Positions 40,451 through 49,299 are shown, counted from the stretch's first letter. The stretch is DNA of 64,000 bases from JAWLGZ01 sp041690635 (GCA_041690635.1 JAWLGZ010000002.1:62001-126000), one strand, 5' to 3'. Notes: a model not told the origin generated them from the sequence alone. Program-made: numbers and translations.

Positions 40451-42523
40451 ATGACCCAGGAGTGGTCACCCGGTTCTTTCGGCCACGAGGCCGGCGAAGG
40501 AAAATGGGCAGGGCACCTGCGGCGCCTCATTGATGAGGGGCAGTGCTTCCTCGCCTACGACTACGCGCAGGAGGCGTTGAAGGGTCACCCCGAGAGTCGG
40601 CGCATCCGCCTGCTGGCCGCCCTCGCCCTCGTGCGTAGCGGAGCAGCGTCGGAGGCCCGGCGCATGTTCGCCCCCATCGAAGAGCAGATCGACAGCCGCG
40701 AACCACTGGCCCGCTCCATCATTGCCGGATTGCAACGGCTTCTTCCTTCCCTCTCCTCTGCCGATCCGCTGGCCTCGTCGGATATCAAGAGTTTCGCGCG
40801 GCTGGCATCCGATCTGATCAAGCTGGGTGGCAGTGAAGGCTCGGTTGGAACCGACGACAGCGAGATTCTTCGGCTGCGCGCCGACTACTACTTCGATACT
40901 TGGCGTGCCGCCGGCCTGGACGAGGACCTGCGGCGGAGCCGGGACACCTACCTCCAGAATTTTCAGTTCCACGCCGACCTCGATAGCGGTGTTCGCGCCG
41001 CGGTGACCTCCTGGCTCCTGCGGGACGATAAGCTTGCCGAGGAGATCGCCGACGAGCTGCTCCGGCATCCTCGCCTTGAGGAGTTGCCGGTGGCGGGGGT
41101 GGAACGTTTCGAGCGTCTCGTTACCCTTGGCGAAATTTACCTGCTGCGCGGCGCAGCCGATCAGGCTCTGGCCTGTTACCGCGAGGCGGGCGGCCTGCCG
41201 GGGATCGGATATCCACCGATGGTCGCCGCTCGCGAGCGGCTCGCCCTTCTGGTCGAGAACGGGTTGGCCATTCCGCAGGAGCTGTTCGATTGCCTGCGGC
41301 TCCCGGTGGTGGTCGTATTCTCCGGCCAGCCGCTCGACCCGCCCGGTCAGTCCCAGGCGATCTTCCCGGCGCATCTCGAGGATACGGTCAAGCGCGAGAT
41401 ACGACGGCGGCTGGACGAGCTGGATGCGGAGATCGGCTACTGCTCGGCTGCATCGGGCTCGGACCTGCTGTTTGTTGAAGCGATGCTCGAGCGGGGCGGA
41501 GAGGTTCACCTCTACCTGCCCTGTTCTGTTGACGATTTCGTCGCCGCGCGGGTGGCCTATGCGGGAAAACAGTGGGAGCAACGCTTCCATACGGCGCTCA
41601 AGCTCGCCGCAACGGTCAATTTCGCCACCGGCGAGAGCTATCTGGGCCACGACATCCTGTTCCGCTTCAACAACCAGATAATCGACGGCATGGCGCGCCT
41701 GCGATCCGAACTGCTCGGGACCAATCCCCACCTCATGCTGGTCTGGGACTATACCGTCGAGAGCCGGGCAGGAACTGCTGCCGATTTCATGGATCACTGG
41801 GCCGACATCGCACGCTTGCGTCTAATCGACCTCGACGATATCCGCACATCCACCCCACAGCCTCAGGGGCAGCCGGTCGACGAGGAACCGGTCTCCCGCC
41901 ATGCCCCGATTGTTCCGCAGGAACCCGAGCGGGTGATCAAGGCCATGTTGTTCGCCGATATTGTCGGTTTCAGCAAACTGCGCGAGGAGGAACTACCTGG
42001 TCTCTGGCGGTTCCTGGACAAGATCAGGGCACTGGCCGAAGCCCGCTGCTGTGTTCCCGATCTGATCGAAAGCTGGGGCGATGCACTTTATGTGGTAATG
42101 CCCACTGCACGGAGCATGCTGGATTATGCGTTCCTGTTGCAGGAGGCCTTCGGAGCAATGTCCGCCGATGATTACAACCTCTCGGCACCGCTCCAGCTAC
42201 GGGTCGGACTGCATGCCGGCCCCGTGTACGAGGGTTTTCATCCTCTGACCGGCAAAGCGATCATCTACGGGAGCCACGTCTCGCGGACCGCTCGTATCGA
42301 ACCGGTCACCGTGCCGGGACAAATCTATGGCTCACAGCAGTTCGTTGCCCTGCTCACCGCAGAGGAAAGCGTGTTGCTCCATGAGCGGGAAATGACCGGC
42401 GAAAACTACAACAGCTGGTTCGCGTGCGATTACCTCGGCAACCAGCCTCTGGCGAAGAAATACGGAAGCCAACCCGTTTATCACCTGCGGCCCGCCATTG
42501 GGAAGACATACGGAAAACCATGA
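40451..42523 (+). CDS. TPR-SLOG-like-class III nucleotide cyclase
   Basis: 690 residues. Residues 1-275 are helical, TPR/TRAF-binding-like (EEIADELLRHPRLEEL, GEIYLLRGAADQALACYREA). Residues 280-430 look like a SLOG/nucleotide-binding Rossmann-type domain: VVVFSGQPLDPPGQ, IGYCSAASGSDLLFVEAMLE, VHLYLPCSVDDFVAARVAYA. Residues 497-650 are a class III cyclase: first metal Asp in FADIVGFS, second in ESWGDALYVV, then IIYGSHVSRTARIEPVTVPG. The position of the adenine-selecting Lys (three before GD) is Glu, as in guanylate cyclases, and the transition-state Asn of VNxAxR is Ser (HVSRTAR). So the product could be cGMP, and activity may be altered. ATG 40451 has GAAGGAAAC upstream. It overlaps the next gene by four bases. 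Confidence 0.82.
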   Translation: MTQEWSPGSFGHEAGEGKWAGHLRRLIDEGQCFLAYDYAQEALKGHPESRRIRLLAALALVRSGAASEARRMFAPIEEQIDSREPLARSIIAGLQRLLPSLSSADPLASSDIKSFARLASDLIKLGGSEGSVGTDDSEILRLRADYYFDTWRAAGLDEDLRRSRDTYLQNFQFHADLDSGVRAAVTSWLLRDDKLAEEIADELLRHPRLEELPVAGVERFERLVTLGEIYLLRGAADQALACYREAGGLPGIGYPPMVAARERLALLVENGLAIPQELFDCLRLPVVVVFSGQPLDPPGQSQAIFPAHLEDTVKREIRRRLDELDAEIGYCSAASGSDLLFVEAMLERGGEVHLYLPCSVDDFVAARVAYAGKQWEQRFHTALKLAATVNFATGESYLGHDILFRFNNQIIDGMARLRSELLGTNPHLMLVWDYTVESRAGTAADFMDHWADIARLRLIDLDDIRTSTPQPQGQPVDEEPVSRHAPIVPQEPERVIKAMLFADIVGFSKLREEELPGLWRFLDKIRALAEARCCVPDLIESWGDALYVVMPTARSMLDYAFLLQEAFGAMSADDYNLSAPLQLRVGLHAGPVYEGFHPLTGKAIIYGSHVSRTARIEPVTVPGQIYGSQQFVALLTAEESVLLHEREMTGENYNSWFACDYLGNQPLAKKYGSQPVYHLRPAIGKTYGKP

Positions 42524-43365
42524 CAGACGCATCCATAACCGAACCAGTCGGAACGAAGCCAACCAGTTCACCCTCGCGTGGACGGACCCGGCTGCGGGTA
42601 CCGCTCTCCTTTCGCCGCGTCGGGGCTCTGGCCGTCTGGATCCTGGCGGCGGTACTTGGCCTCACGTCGTTCCTTAATTACGCCAACTTCGAACGTGCCT
42701 ACCTCGACCTGGTCCGTTCCCGCTCCGAGGTGTTGGCCCAGGATGTAAGACAAGCGGTTGAGTATGGACTCAATCTGGGCCTGCGGCTGGAGGAGATGAC
42801 GCAGCTCCCCGAACTGCTTGCGGAGACCCAGGGCAGTGACTCGGATATCCGCTGGGCAATGGTGGTAAACAGCCAGGGAAAGCCGGTGTTTTCATCACCG
42901 GAAGGTGCCGCCACGGACGTTGGTCAAATCAAGCCGTATGGAATGCAGAGTGATGGTGAGAGTTACTTCACCTACACGCCGGTGGTGAACAGCTTTGGCC
43001 GCGGCAGCGGCGCGGTGGTTATTGCCTGGTCGCGAGAACTGGTCGATTCAAAACTGATCTATGTCCTTGCCGCTCTCCTGCGGCATCTCGCCATCGTGCT
43101 CACCGCATTCGCTGCACTGCTCTTTGTCGCCGCATGGGTTCAGGGACGCCAGTTTGCCCGCCGCGAAGAGCTGCTCCGCGAGGTACTGGAGGGTAATGAG
43201 GCAGCCGGCCGCCATGGTGAGGACCCGGTGGAAGCCGATGTTAACCGCCTGGCTGGAGCAACCAGGGAGGTGATGGAAGAGATCGTGCGGCTGGATGCAC
43301 TGCTGGACCGGCAACTCACTCAGCCCGCCCGCCAACAGTCACTCCGGGAGGAGGTAAGTCCATGA
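42520..43365 (+). CDS. Two-helix membrane sensor, Cache-like
   Basis: 281 residues. A first membrane helix near 34-54 (VGALAVWILAAVLGLTSFL), a periplasmic domain to about 180 (RSEVLAQDVRQAVEYGLNLG, LGLRLEEMTQ, WAMVVNSQGKPVFSSPEGA, YFTYTPVVNSFGRGSGAVVI), a second helix near 185-208 and a short cytoplasmic coiled-coil ending. The layout matches a single Cache-type sensor with no output domain. The periplasmic domain resembles that in the next gene (see GYGLDLAS there and YGLNLGL here), so the two may be paralogous and could pair. It overlaps both neighbours by four bases. Confidence 0.65.
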   Translation: MTDASITEPVGTKPTSSPSRGRTRLRVPLSFRRVGALAVWILAAVLGLTSFLNYANFERAYLDLVRSRSEVLAQDVRQAVEYGLNLGLRLEEMTQLPELLAETQGSDSDIRWAMVVNSQGKPVFSSPEGAATDVGQIKPYGMQSDGESYFTYTPVVNSFGRGSGAVVIAWSRELVDSKLIYVLAALLRHLAIVLTAFAALLFVAAWVQGRQFARREELLREVLEGNEAAGRHGEDPVEADVNRLAGATREVMEEIVRLDALLDRQLTQPARQQSLREEVSP

Positions 43366-45383
43366 AGGGTGCCGGTCAGGGTCGTGGGTTGTTTTTTACG
43401 GCATTACTGTCGGTTGTCTTTGCCAGCATCCTGGTCTCTCACCTGTCCCTGCGTGAGTTTCGGGCTGAAATCGAGCCCGAGCTATCGAAGAAGGCGCAGA
43501 CGGTCGGCGAGTCGGTCCGAACCTACCTTGAAAAGGTGCTTGGCTACGGACTGGATCTGGCCAGTCTGAGAGGCATGCAGGAGTATCTCGACGGGATTGC
43601 CGAGGCCAACCCGGAGATCACCCATATTGCTCTGTCCGATCCGGATGGTCGGATGCTTTTTTCCACCACTGGCTACTCGGCACTCGATTCCAGCGATAGA
43701 CCGGACAAAGCCCAAGCCTTTGAAGTAAAGCTGCCGCTGTTGGGTGGAAATTCACGCGTGGGTACGATTTATGTCGGCCAGGACCAGCGTTATGCCGACC
43801 GGCAGATGGAAGCGATCCGGCTGGATATCATCACAGTGGTCGCAATCGGTGCACTGATTGCGTTCGAGCTGTTGGTCTTTTGGACTGCCACAGCCTTCGT
43901 TGGCCCGCAACGAGCGATCTCCGCCGCTGCTGTCCAAGCACGCGACGGGGAGTTGCGTCAGCGCCTTTCACTGGAAGAAAAGGGCGCATTCCGGGGTATC
44001 GCCGAGTCAATCAATACCAGTCTGGATCGGCTCGCCGAGGCCTACGGCCGTCTTGCGCAGCGGATCGAATCAATTGGTGCCACAGCTGACAACGGTGTAC
44101 GTACGGCATTTTCATCACTGCAGACACGCTACCGCCTGAGCAGCACGCCTGTCGGAACCATCACCCACCACAAGCCCATCGAGGCGATTCGCTGGCCGTT
44201 TTTCCTGGTGATCTTCGCCGACTCACTGTCAGTATCCTTTTTCCCGTTCTTCGTTGAATCGGTCTATACACCCATTGCCGGTATCTCCCGCGAAGTGCTG
44301 GTCAGTGTCCCGATCTCGGTATTCATGCTGGTGTGGGCCATTGCACTACCGTTCGCGGGGGCTTGGTCGGATCGGATTGGCCGTAAGCGCTCCTTCCTCA
44401 TCGGTGCATCCATCACCGCCCTGGGGTTGCTCATGACTGCTGCCGCAGAAGGTCTCATGAGCCTGTTGGCATGGCGTTCGCTGACAGCACTCGGATACGC
44501 CATTGTCTTCATTACCGCGCAGGGCTATGTCACGGATAACACGACGCAAGAGAACAGAACCCGCGGTATGGCCGGCTTTGTCGCCGGATTTTTTGGCGGC
44601 ATGCTATGTGGTGCTGCCATCGGCGGCATTCTGGCGGAGCGCCTCGGCTTTCGCACCACCTTCATTGTTTCAGCAGTACTCGGGCTGTTGGCCGCCATGT
44701 TCGTCCTGCGCTTTATGGAGGAACGCCACAGCGGCGGGACCGGCCGTAAGATGCGCTTTGCCGATTTCCGCCTGCTGTTCCACAACGGCCGCTTCATATC
44801 GGTGGCGCTCCTGGCTGCAATTCCGTCCAAGCTGGCGCTGACCGGGTTCATCTATTACGCAGTGCTGATGTATTTGCAGAACATCGGTACTAGTCAGGGA
44901 GATATCGGACGGGCAATGGTCGCCTATGGTGCGGCAATCGTGTTGCTCTCACCATTCGCCGCACGATTGGTTGATCGAGCCCGCAGCCGGGGCAAGTTTG
45001 TGGTCGCCGGCAGCTTTCTCGCCAGCGCCGGCATGCTCATTCCCTATCTGTATGGCAACCTGCCGGGTGCGGTGGCAAGCATCGCATTGTTGGGCATAGG
45101 CCACGCCGTGGCGGTCCCGGCACAACTTGCCCTGGCCACTGAGGTCTCCCGTCAGGAAGTGGAACGCATCGGTTCCGGTGCGGTGATGGGAATCTTCCGC
45201 CTGGTCGAGCGTGCCGGCAATGTCGTCGGCCCCCTGCTCGCCGGGGCTCTGATGGCGCTCTACAGCTTTGAAGGCGCGGTGATCGGAATGGCCGCGATCA
45301 ACTTCGGGGCAGCCATCGCATTCGCGTTCATGCTGTTCCTTTTCCGTGGGGCGCCTGATAAATCCAGGGAGGTTGCAGCATGA
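43362..45383 (+). CDS. Cache-HAMP sensor fused to MFS transporter
   Basis: 673 residues. Residues 1-28 are a membrane helix, 30-150 a periplasmic sensor (SVRTYLEKVLGYGLDLASLR, ITHIALSDPDGRMLFSTTGY, GTIYVGQDQRYADRQMEAI), 155-175 a second helix and 178-235 a HAMP-like linker (VQARDGELRQRLSLEEKGAF). From about 265 it becomes a full 12-segment major facilitator: IEAIRWPFFLVIFADSLSVS, motif A GAWSDRIGRKRSFLIG, YVTDNTTQENRTRGMAGFVA, second-half repeats LVDRARSRGKFV. A transporter N-terminally fused to a chemoreceptor-like sensor is rare; the design suggests ligand-gated transport or a transporter acting as sensor. Substrate unknown. Confidence 0.78.
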   Translation: MKGAGQGRGLFFTALLSVVFASILVSHLSLREFRAEIEPELSKKAQTVGESVRTYLEKVLGYGLDLASLRGMQEYLDGIAEANPEITHIALSDPDGRMLFSTTGYSALDSSDRPDKAQAFEVKLPLLGGNSRVGTIYVGQDQRYADRQMEAIRLDIITVVAIGALIAFELLVFWTATAFVGPQRAISAAAVQARDGELRQRLSLEEKGAFRGIAESINTSLDRLAEAYGRLAQRIESIGATADNGVRTAFSSLQTRYRLSSTPVGTITHHKPIEAIRWPFFLVIFADSLSVSFFPFFVESVYTPIAGISREVLVSVPISVFMLVWAIALPFAGAWSDRIGRKRSFLIGASITALGLLMTAAAEGLMSLLAWRSLTALGYAIVFITAQGYVTDNTTQENRTRGMAGFVAGFFGGMLCGAAIGGILAERLGFRTTFIVSAVLGLLAAMFVLRFMEERHSGGTGRKMRFADFRLLFHNGRFISVALLAAIPSKLALTGFIYYAVLMYLQNIGTSQGDIGRAMVAYGAAIVLLSPFAARLVDRARSRGKFVVAGSFLASAGMLIPYLYGNLPGAVASIALLGIGHAVAVPAQLALATEVSRQEVERIGSGAVMGIFRLVERAGNVVGPLLAGALMALYSFEGAVIGMAAINFGAAIAFAFMLFLFRGAPDKSREVAA

Positions 45384-46396
45384 TGACGACTGCGCAAATG
45401 CACCGGTTTGCGACAGCACTCCTTATTATTGGAGTGGTCCTGCTAACACCGACCGGGGATGGACCCCGCGCGGAGAGCAGCGCAAAGGAACCGAAGATAT
45501 ACATGGTCCTGTTCCGCGGGATTACGGAATCCGAGCGGGGCTTCATGGACTACTTCTCGGAACACGGGATCGCGGCCGAATTCATCATCCGGGACTGTGA
45601 AAAGAACAAGGATGCCCTGCCCGCCTTCGTAGAGGAGATCAGGACGGCGAAACCGGACCTGGTCTATGCGTTCGGCACAACGGTTACTCAGGAGATTGCC
45701 GGTACCGTCGATGCACCGATCATCGACGATATTCCGGTAGTATTTTCCATTGTCGCTGATCCGGTAGGAGCGCAGCTCGTTCCTTCGTTGGAAGGCTCCG
45801 GGCGAAACCTGACCGGAACATCCCACCTGGTTCCATTAAGCAGTCAACTGGCTGCACTGCGTTCAGTGCTGCCCGCCGAGCGCATCGGCGTCATCTTCAA
45901 TCCGCAGGAACGCAACTCTGTTCTGACCGTGGAGCAACTCGAACGGTTAGGCACGGAGGAAAAATACGAGTTAATCAAGGCAGAGGTACCTGCGGATACG
46001 GAGGGTCATCCCGATCCAGCCGCCTTGCCTGATCTGGTTCTCTCTCTCGCCAATGCGAACGTCGACCTGATCTACCTGCCTTCGGACTCTTTTGTTATTT
46101 CAAACGCCGGCTCGGTGGTCGAGGCGGCACACGCCAGAGGCCTGCCGACCTTCTCGGCTACTGAAACCCCGATACGCCAGGGCGGCGCCTTCATGGGCCT
46201 GGTGAGCCGCTATTACAACGTCGGCCAGTTCGCTGCGTACAAGGCCGAACAGATACTGAAACATGGAAAGAACCCCGCCACCCTGCCGATCGAGACGCTG
46301 AATCGCTTCTCTTTCGTCATCAGCCTCAAGGCGGCGCATGCCCTCAACCTTTACCCACCGGTTGGCGTCTTTCGCTTTGCAGAGATAGTGCAATGA
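45380..46396 (+). CDS. ABC-type substrate-binding protein (PF04392 family), orphan
   Basis: 338 residues. Signal segment near 8-28 (FATALLIIGVVLLTPTGDGP). The mature protein has the two-lobe periplasmic-binding form of the PF04392/TrpX-like family: KIYMVLFRGITESERGFMDY, LVYAFGTTVTQEIAGTVDAP, IPVVFSIVADPVGAQLVPSL, ERIGVIFNPQERNSVLTVEQ, PTFSATETPIRQGGAFMGLV, ILKHGKNPATLPIET. No permease or ATPase gene is nearby, so it probably hands ligand to the sensor proteins in the same operon and does not serve an ABC importer; that role is inference. Overlaps both neighbours by four bases. Confidence 0.82.
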   Translation: MMTTAQMHRFATALLIIGVVLLTPTGDGPRAESSAKEPKIYMVLFRGITESERGFMDYFSEHGIAAEFIIRDCEKNKDALPAFVEEIRTAKPDLVYAFGTTVTQEIAGTVDAPIIDDIPVVFSIVADPVGAQLVPSLEGSGRNLTGTSHLVPLSSQLAALRSVLPAERIGVIFNPQERNSVLTVEQLERLGTEEKYELIKAEVPADTEGHPDPAALPDLVLSLANANVDLIYLPSDSFVISNAGSVVEAAHARGLPTFSATETPIRQGGAFMGLVSRYYNVGQFAAYKAEQILKHGKNPATLPIETLNRFSFVISLKAAHALNLYPPVGVFRFAEIVQ

Positions 46397-48840
46397 GTGA
46401 GCCGATGGAAGCACAAGAGGCCATACAGGCAGAGCGCCCCGTTCGTTGGTCAATAAAGGTCAAGGTCAGCTTGATGCTGATGCTGACCGCCCTGATTCCA
46501 ATGGTGCTGGCGGCCTACTACAGCCTACACGGCAGCCTGATCACCGTTGAGCGAGCCTCCCTCACCAATTTGGAGCAGCTTGCGGCCAATGTCGCGGGTC
46601 GGCTTGAGCAATTCATCGGCGACACCCGTACCATTGCTGTTTACCTGAGCGATATCCCCCCGTTTGCCGACATCCTCACGGACGAGACGGAGTCCAATCA
46701 TGAGGCCGTATCCCTTTACATCCGGCAGTTGATGGAGGCGAACTCCGGTGTTGAGCTTGTCATGGTGCTCAACACCGAAGGCAAGGTGGTTGCCTCCAGT
46801 GGCGAAATCTTCATCGGGCGCAGTTACGCATTCCGTGATTACTTCCAGCTCGCGTTCGGCGGCGAGACCTTCGTTTCCAATATCATGGTCGGCAATGTCA
46901 CCGGATTGCCCGGCATGTTTTTTTCGCGACCGGTGATCCGCAACGGACAGACTCTCGGTGTGATTGCGATCAAGATGGCGGGCGACACGGTCATAGACAG
47001 CCTCGGCCAGGTACATGGCGACGGACGCACCGCTTTTCTGGTCGATAGCGATGGTGTGCTGATCCACCATCCCGAAGAAAAGCTGCTCTATTCGAGCCTC
47101 GTCCCGGTCTCTGCCGAGGCTCTGAAGGAGATCCAGTCAACCAGACGGTTCATGCGCGACGAGATCGAAAGTCTCAATGCCTTTGACCTCGGACGTGCGG
47201 TGATCGGCGCGGAAACCACCGGTAATGTACGTTACCGCTGGCCCGCCACCGGAGCTGCCATGATCGCCGGCTATGCACCGGTCGCCGGCCACCAGTGGGT
47301 CGTGGTAGTCAACCAGCCGGTCGAGGTGTTCGAAGGCCCGCTCCAGCAACTCTTCCAGAATGCGACCTATGGCGTGGTCCTGGTGGGCTTTGTTGCACTC
47401 CTCATCGCCGGTCTGTTCGCGCGCGGTATTGTTAATCCGATCCTGGCGCTCACGGGCCACGTCCGTGCCATGCACGGGGAGTCCTTTTCCACCTCGGCCG
47501 ATGAGGGGCTTGACACACTCGCCAAGCGCTCGGATGACGAGGTCGGCCGGCTCGCGCGTGAATTTCGCCTGATGCAGCGGGAACTGCAGCGCCATCTGCG
47601 CCACCTGAAGGAGACCACGGCCGCAAAGGAGCGCATCGAGAGCGAACTGAGCATTGCCCGCGACATACAAATGGGCATTTTGCCCAAGATTTTTCCGCCG
47701 TTCCCCGACAGGGACGACTGGCATTGTGAAATCTTTGCACACCTGGTGCCCGCCAAGGAGGTGGGTGGCGACCTCTACGACTTCGCCATGCGCGAAGATG
47801 GCCGCGTCTACTTCGTAGTTGGTGACGTTTCCGGAAAAGGGGTTCCTGCATCATTGTTCATGGCCGTGGCGACTACATTGCTGCGTGCACGGGGAATCGA
47901 GGCAGACTCACCGGAAGCGGTATTGGCATGGGTCAATAACGAGCTTTCACGCGACAATGACGCCGCGATGTTCGTCACGGTTTTTTGTGGCTTCATCGAC
48001 ACCACGACGCGCGAACTGGTGTTCGCAAACGGTGGCCATAACCCACCACTTGTTATCAGCGGTAACGGCAGCGCGCGTTTTCTCGACTGCGAAGGCGGCA
48101 TGGCGGTAGGTGTCATTGAGGATGCACCGATTGCTGCGGGGCGAATTGTGCTGGAGGTGGATGATACGCTTCTGCTCTACACCGATGGCGTTACCGAAGC
48201 AATGGACGTTCACGACAACCTCTACTCCGAAGAACGCCTGCAGGAGGTCGCCGCCGGCATTTCCGGCCTGTCGGTGAAGCGCGGCGTCGTCACCGTCATG
48301 GACAGTGTGGAGGCGTTTGCCGAGGGGGCACCGCAGGCGGACGACATCACACTGATGAGCGTCAGGATGAATCGGACCAGGAAGTCCCTGGAGTCGGTGG
48401 ATGGCAACGGGACGGGAAACTCGTCCAATGCCGAACTGAGGGTAAAGCTCTGCAACGATCTCGCCGAAATCGGCCGTCTTGCCGACGATGTGGAGCACTT
48501 CGGGATGAAACTTGGGCTCTCGGCGGAGGTGGTTTACCACTTCAATCTCGCCTTTGACGAACTCATCACCAACACCATCTCCTACGGCTATGACGACCAG
48601 TCCGAGCACTTCATCGAAGTGCGACTCTGGCGGCAAGACGATTTGATCCACGCGGAGTTGATCGATGATGGCAAGGCGTTCAACCCGTTCGAGGAGGCGC
48701 CCGAGCCCGATCTCGATGCCTCGGTCGAGGAGCGAGCGATCGGCGGACTCGGCGTCTTTTTTGTCAAAACCATCATGGATGAAGTGGGTTACTGGCGTGA
48801 AGCCGACCGCAATCATGTCCTGATGTCCAAGCGGGTTTAA
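46393..48840 (+). CDS. Cache-HAMP-PP2C (SpoIIE/RsbU-type) phosphatase with RsbW-type kinase domain
   Basis: 815 residues. First helix 27-45, double-Cache-type periplasmic domain 46-320 (LVMVLNTEGKVVASSGEIFI, AFRDYFQLAFGGETFVSNIM, GRTAFLVDSDGVLIHHPEEK), second helix near 324-342, HAMP near 345-400. PP2C domain about 435-655: ELSIARDIQMGILPKIFPPF, KEVGGDLYDF, VVGDVSGKGVPASLFMA, QADDITLMSV, so the metal-binding aspartates are present. C-terminal GHKL kinase domain about 675-810: AFDELITNTISYGY (N box), IDDGKAFNPFE and GGLGVFFVKTIMDEVGYW. It holds both opposing activities of a partner switch in one chain, with the STAS target encoded next. Domain identities are sure; targets are inferred. Confidence 0.9.
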   Translation: MSEPMEAQEAIQAERPVRWSIKVKVSLMLMLTALIPMVLAAYYSLHGSLITVERASLTNLEQLAANVAGRLEQFIGDTRTIAVYLSDIPPFADILTDETESNHEAVSLYIRQLMEANSGVELVMVLNTEGKVVASSGEIFIGRSYAFRDYFQLAFGGETFVSNIMVGNVTGLPGMFFSRPVIRNGQTLGVIAIKMAGDTVIDSLGQVHGDGRTAFLVDSDGVLIHHPEEKLLYSSLVPVSAEALKEIQSTRRFMRDEIESLNAFDLGRAVIGAETTGNVRYRWPATGAAMIAGYAPVAGHQWVVVVNQPVEVFEGPLQQLFQNATYGVVLVGFVALLIAGLFARGIVNPILALTGHVRAMHGESFSTSADEGLDTLAKRSDDEVGRLAREFRLMQRELQRHLRHLKETTAAKERIESELSIARDIQMGILPKIFPPFPDRDDWHCEIFAHLVPAKEVGGDLYDFAMREDGRVYFVVGDVSGKGVPASLFMAVATTLLRARGIEADSPEAVLAWVNNELSRDNDAAMFVTVFCGFIDTTTRELVFANGGHNPPLVISGNGSARFLDCEGGMAVGVIEDAPIAAGRIVLEVDDTLLLYTDGVTEAMDVHDNLYSEERLQEVAAGISGLSVKRGVVTVMDSVEAFAEGAPQADDITLMSVRMNRTRKSLESVDGNGTGNSSNAELRVKLCNDLAEIGRLADDVEHFGMKLGLSAEVVYHFNLAFDELITNTISYGYDDQSEHFIEVRLWRQDDLIHAELIDDGKAFNPFEEAPEPDLDASVEERAIGGLGVFFVKTIMDEVGYWREADRNHVLMSKRV

Positions 48841-48960
48841 CCGTGGAACACGCCGAGAAAAGGCACGGTTTGTTGAAGACAGGGGGCACCCGTTCGGATG
48901 AGAAGTCTGCCAGCGAGTGCACTGCAATCGCAGTTTTTGCGTTAACGAGGAGTTATCCCC

Positions 48961-49299
48961 ATGCAGGTGTCGGAAGAGAAGAACGAAAATGTGCTGGTGC
49001 TCGGTCTCAGTGGTCGCCTCGATAGCGCCACATCACCGCAGTTCGAAAAGCAGTTGCTTGGCCATGTCAGCAATGGTGAAAACCGGCTGGTGCTTGATCT
49101 TTCCGCACTGGAATACGTCTCCAGCGCCGGACTGCGTATTTTGCTGATGGGCGCCAAGCGGACGCGCCAGGAGGCGGGCACCATGGTCCTGTGCAACCTC
49201 AGGCCCGCGATTGAGGAGGTGCTGAAGATGAGCGGCTTCCTCGCTATCCTGACCGTCGCCCCCTCCCGCGAAGCCGCACTCGAAAAGGCCGCTGCCTAA
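48961..49299 (+). CDS. STAS-domain anti-sigma factor antagonist-type protein
   Basis: 112 residues, a complete single STAS domain: NVLVLGLSGRLDSATSPQFE, NRLVLDLSALEYVSSAGLRI, LLMGAKRTRQEAGTMVLCNL, FLAILTVAPSREAALEKA. The phosphorylatable serine lies at SSAG (Ser54/Ser55), the position used in SpoIIAA and RsbV. It follows the PP2C/kinase gene by 120 bp and has a GAGGAG ribosome site before ATG 48961. In the classic logic it is dephosphorylated by the PP2C part and phosphorylated by the kinase part of its neighbour. No sigma factor gene is present, so its binding target is open. Confidence 0.9.
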   Translation: MQVSEEKNENVLVLGLSGRLDSATSPQFEKQLLGHVSNGENRLVLDLSALEYVSSAGLRILLMGAKRTRQEAGTMVLCNLRPAIEEVLKMSGFLAILTVAPSREAALEKAAA

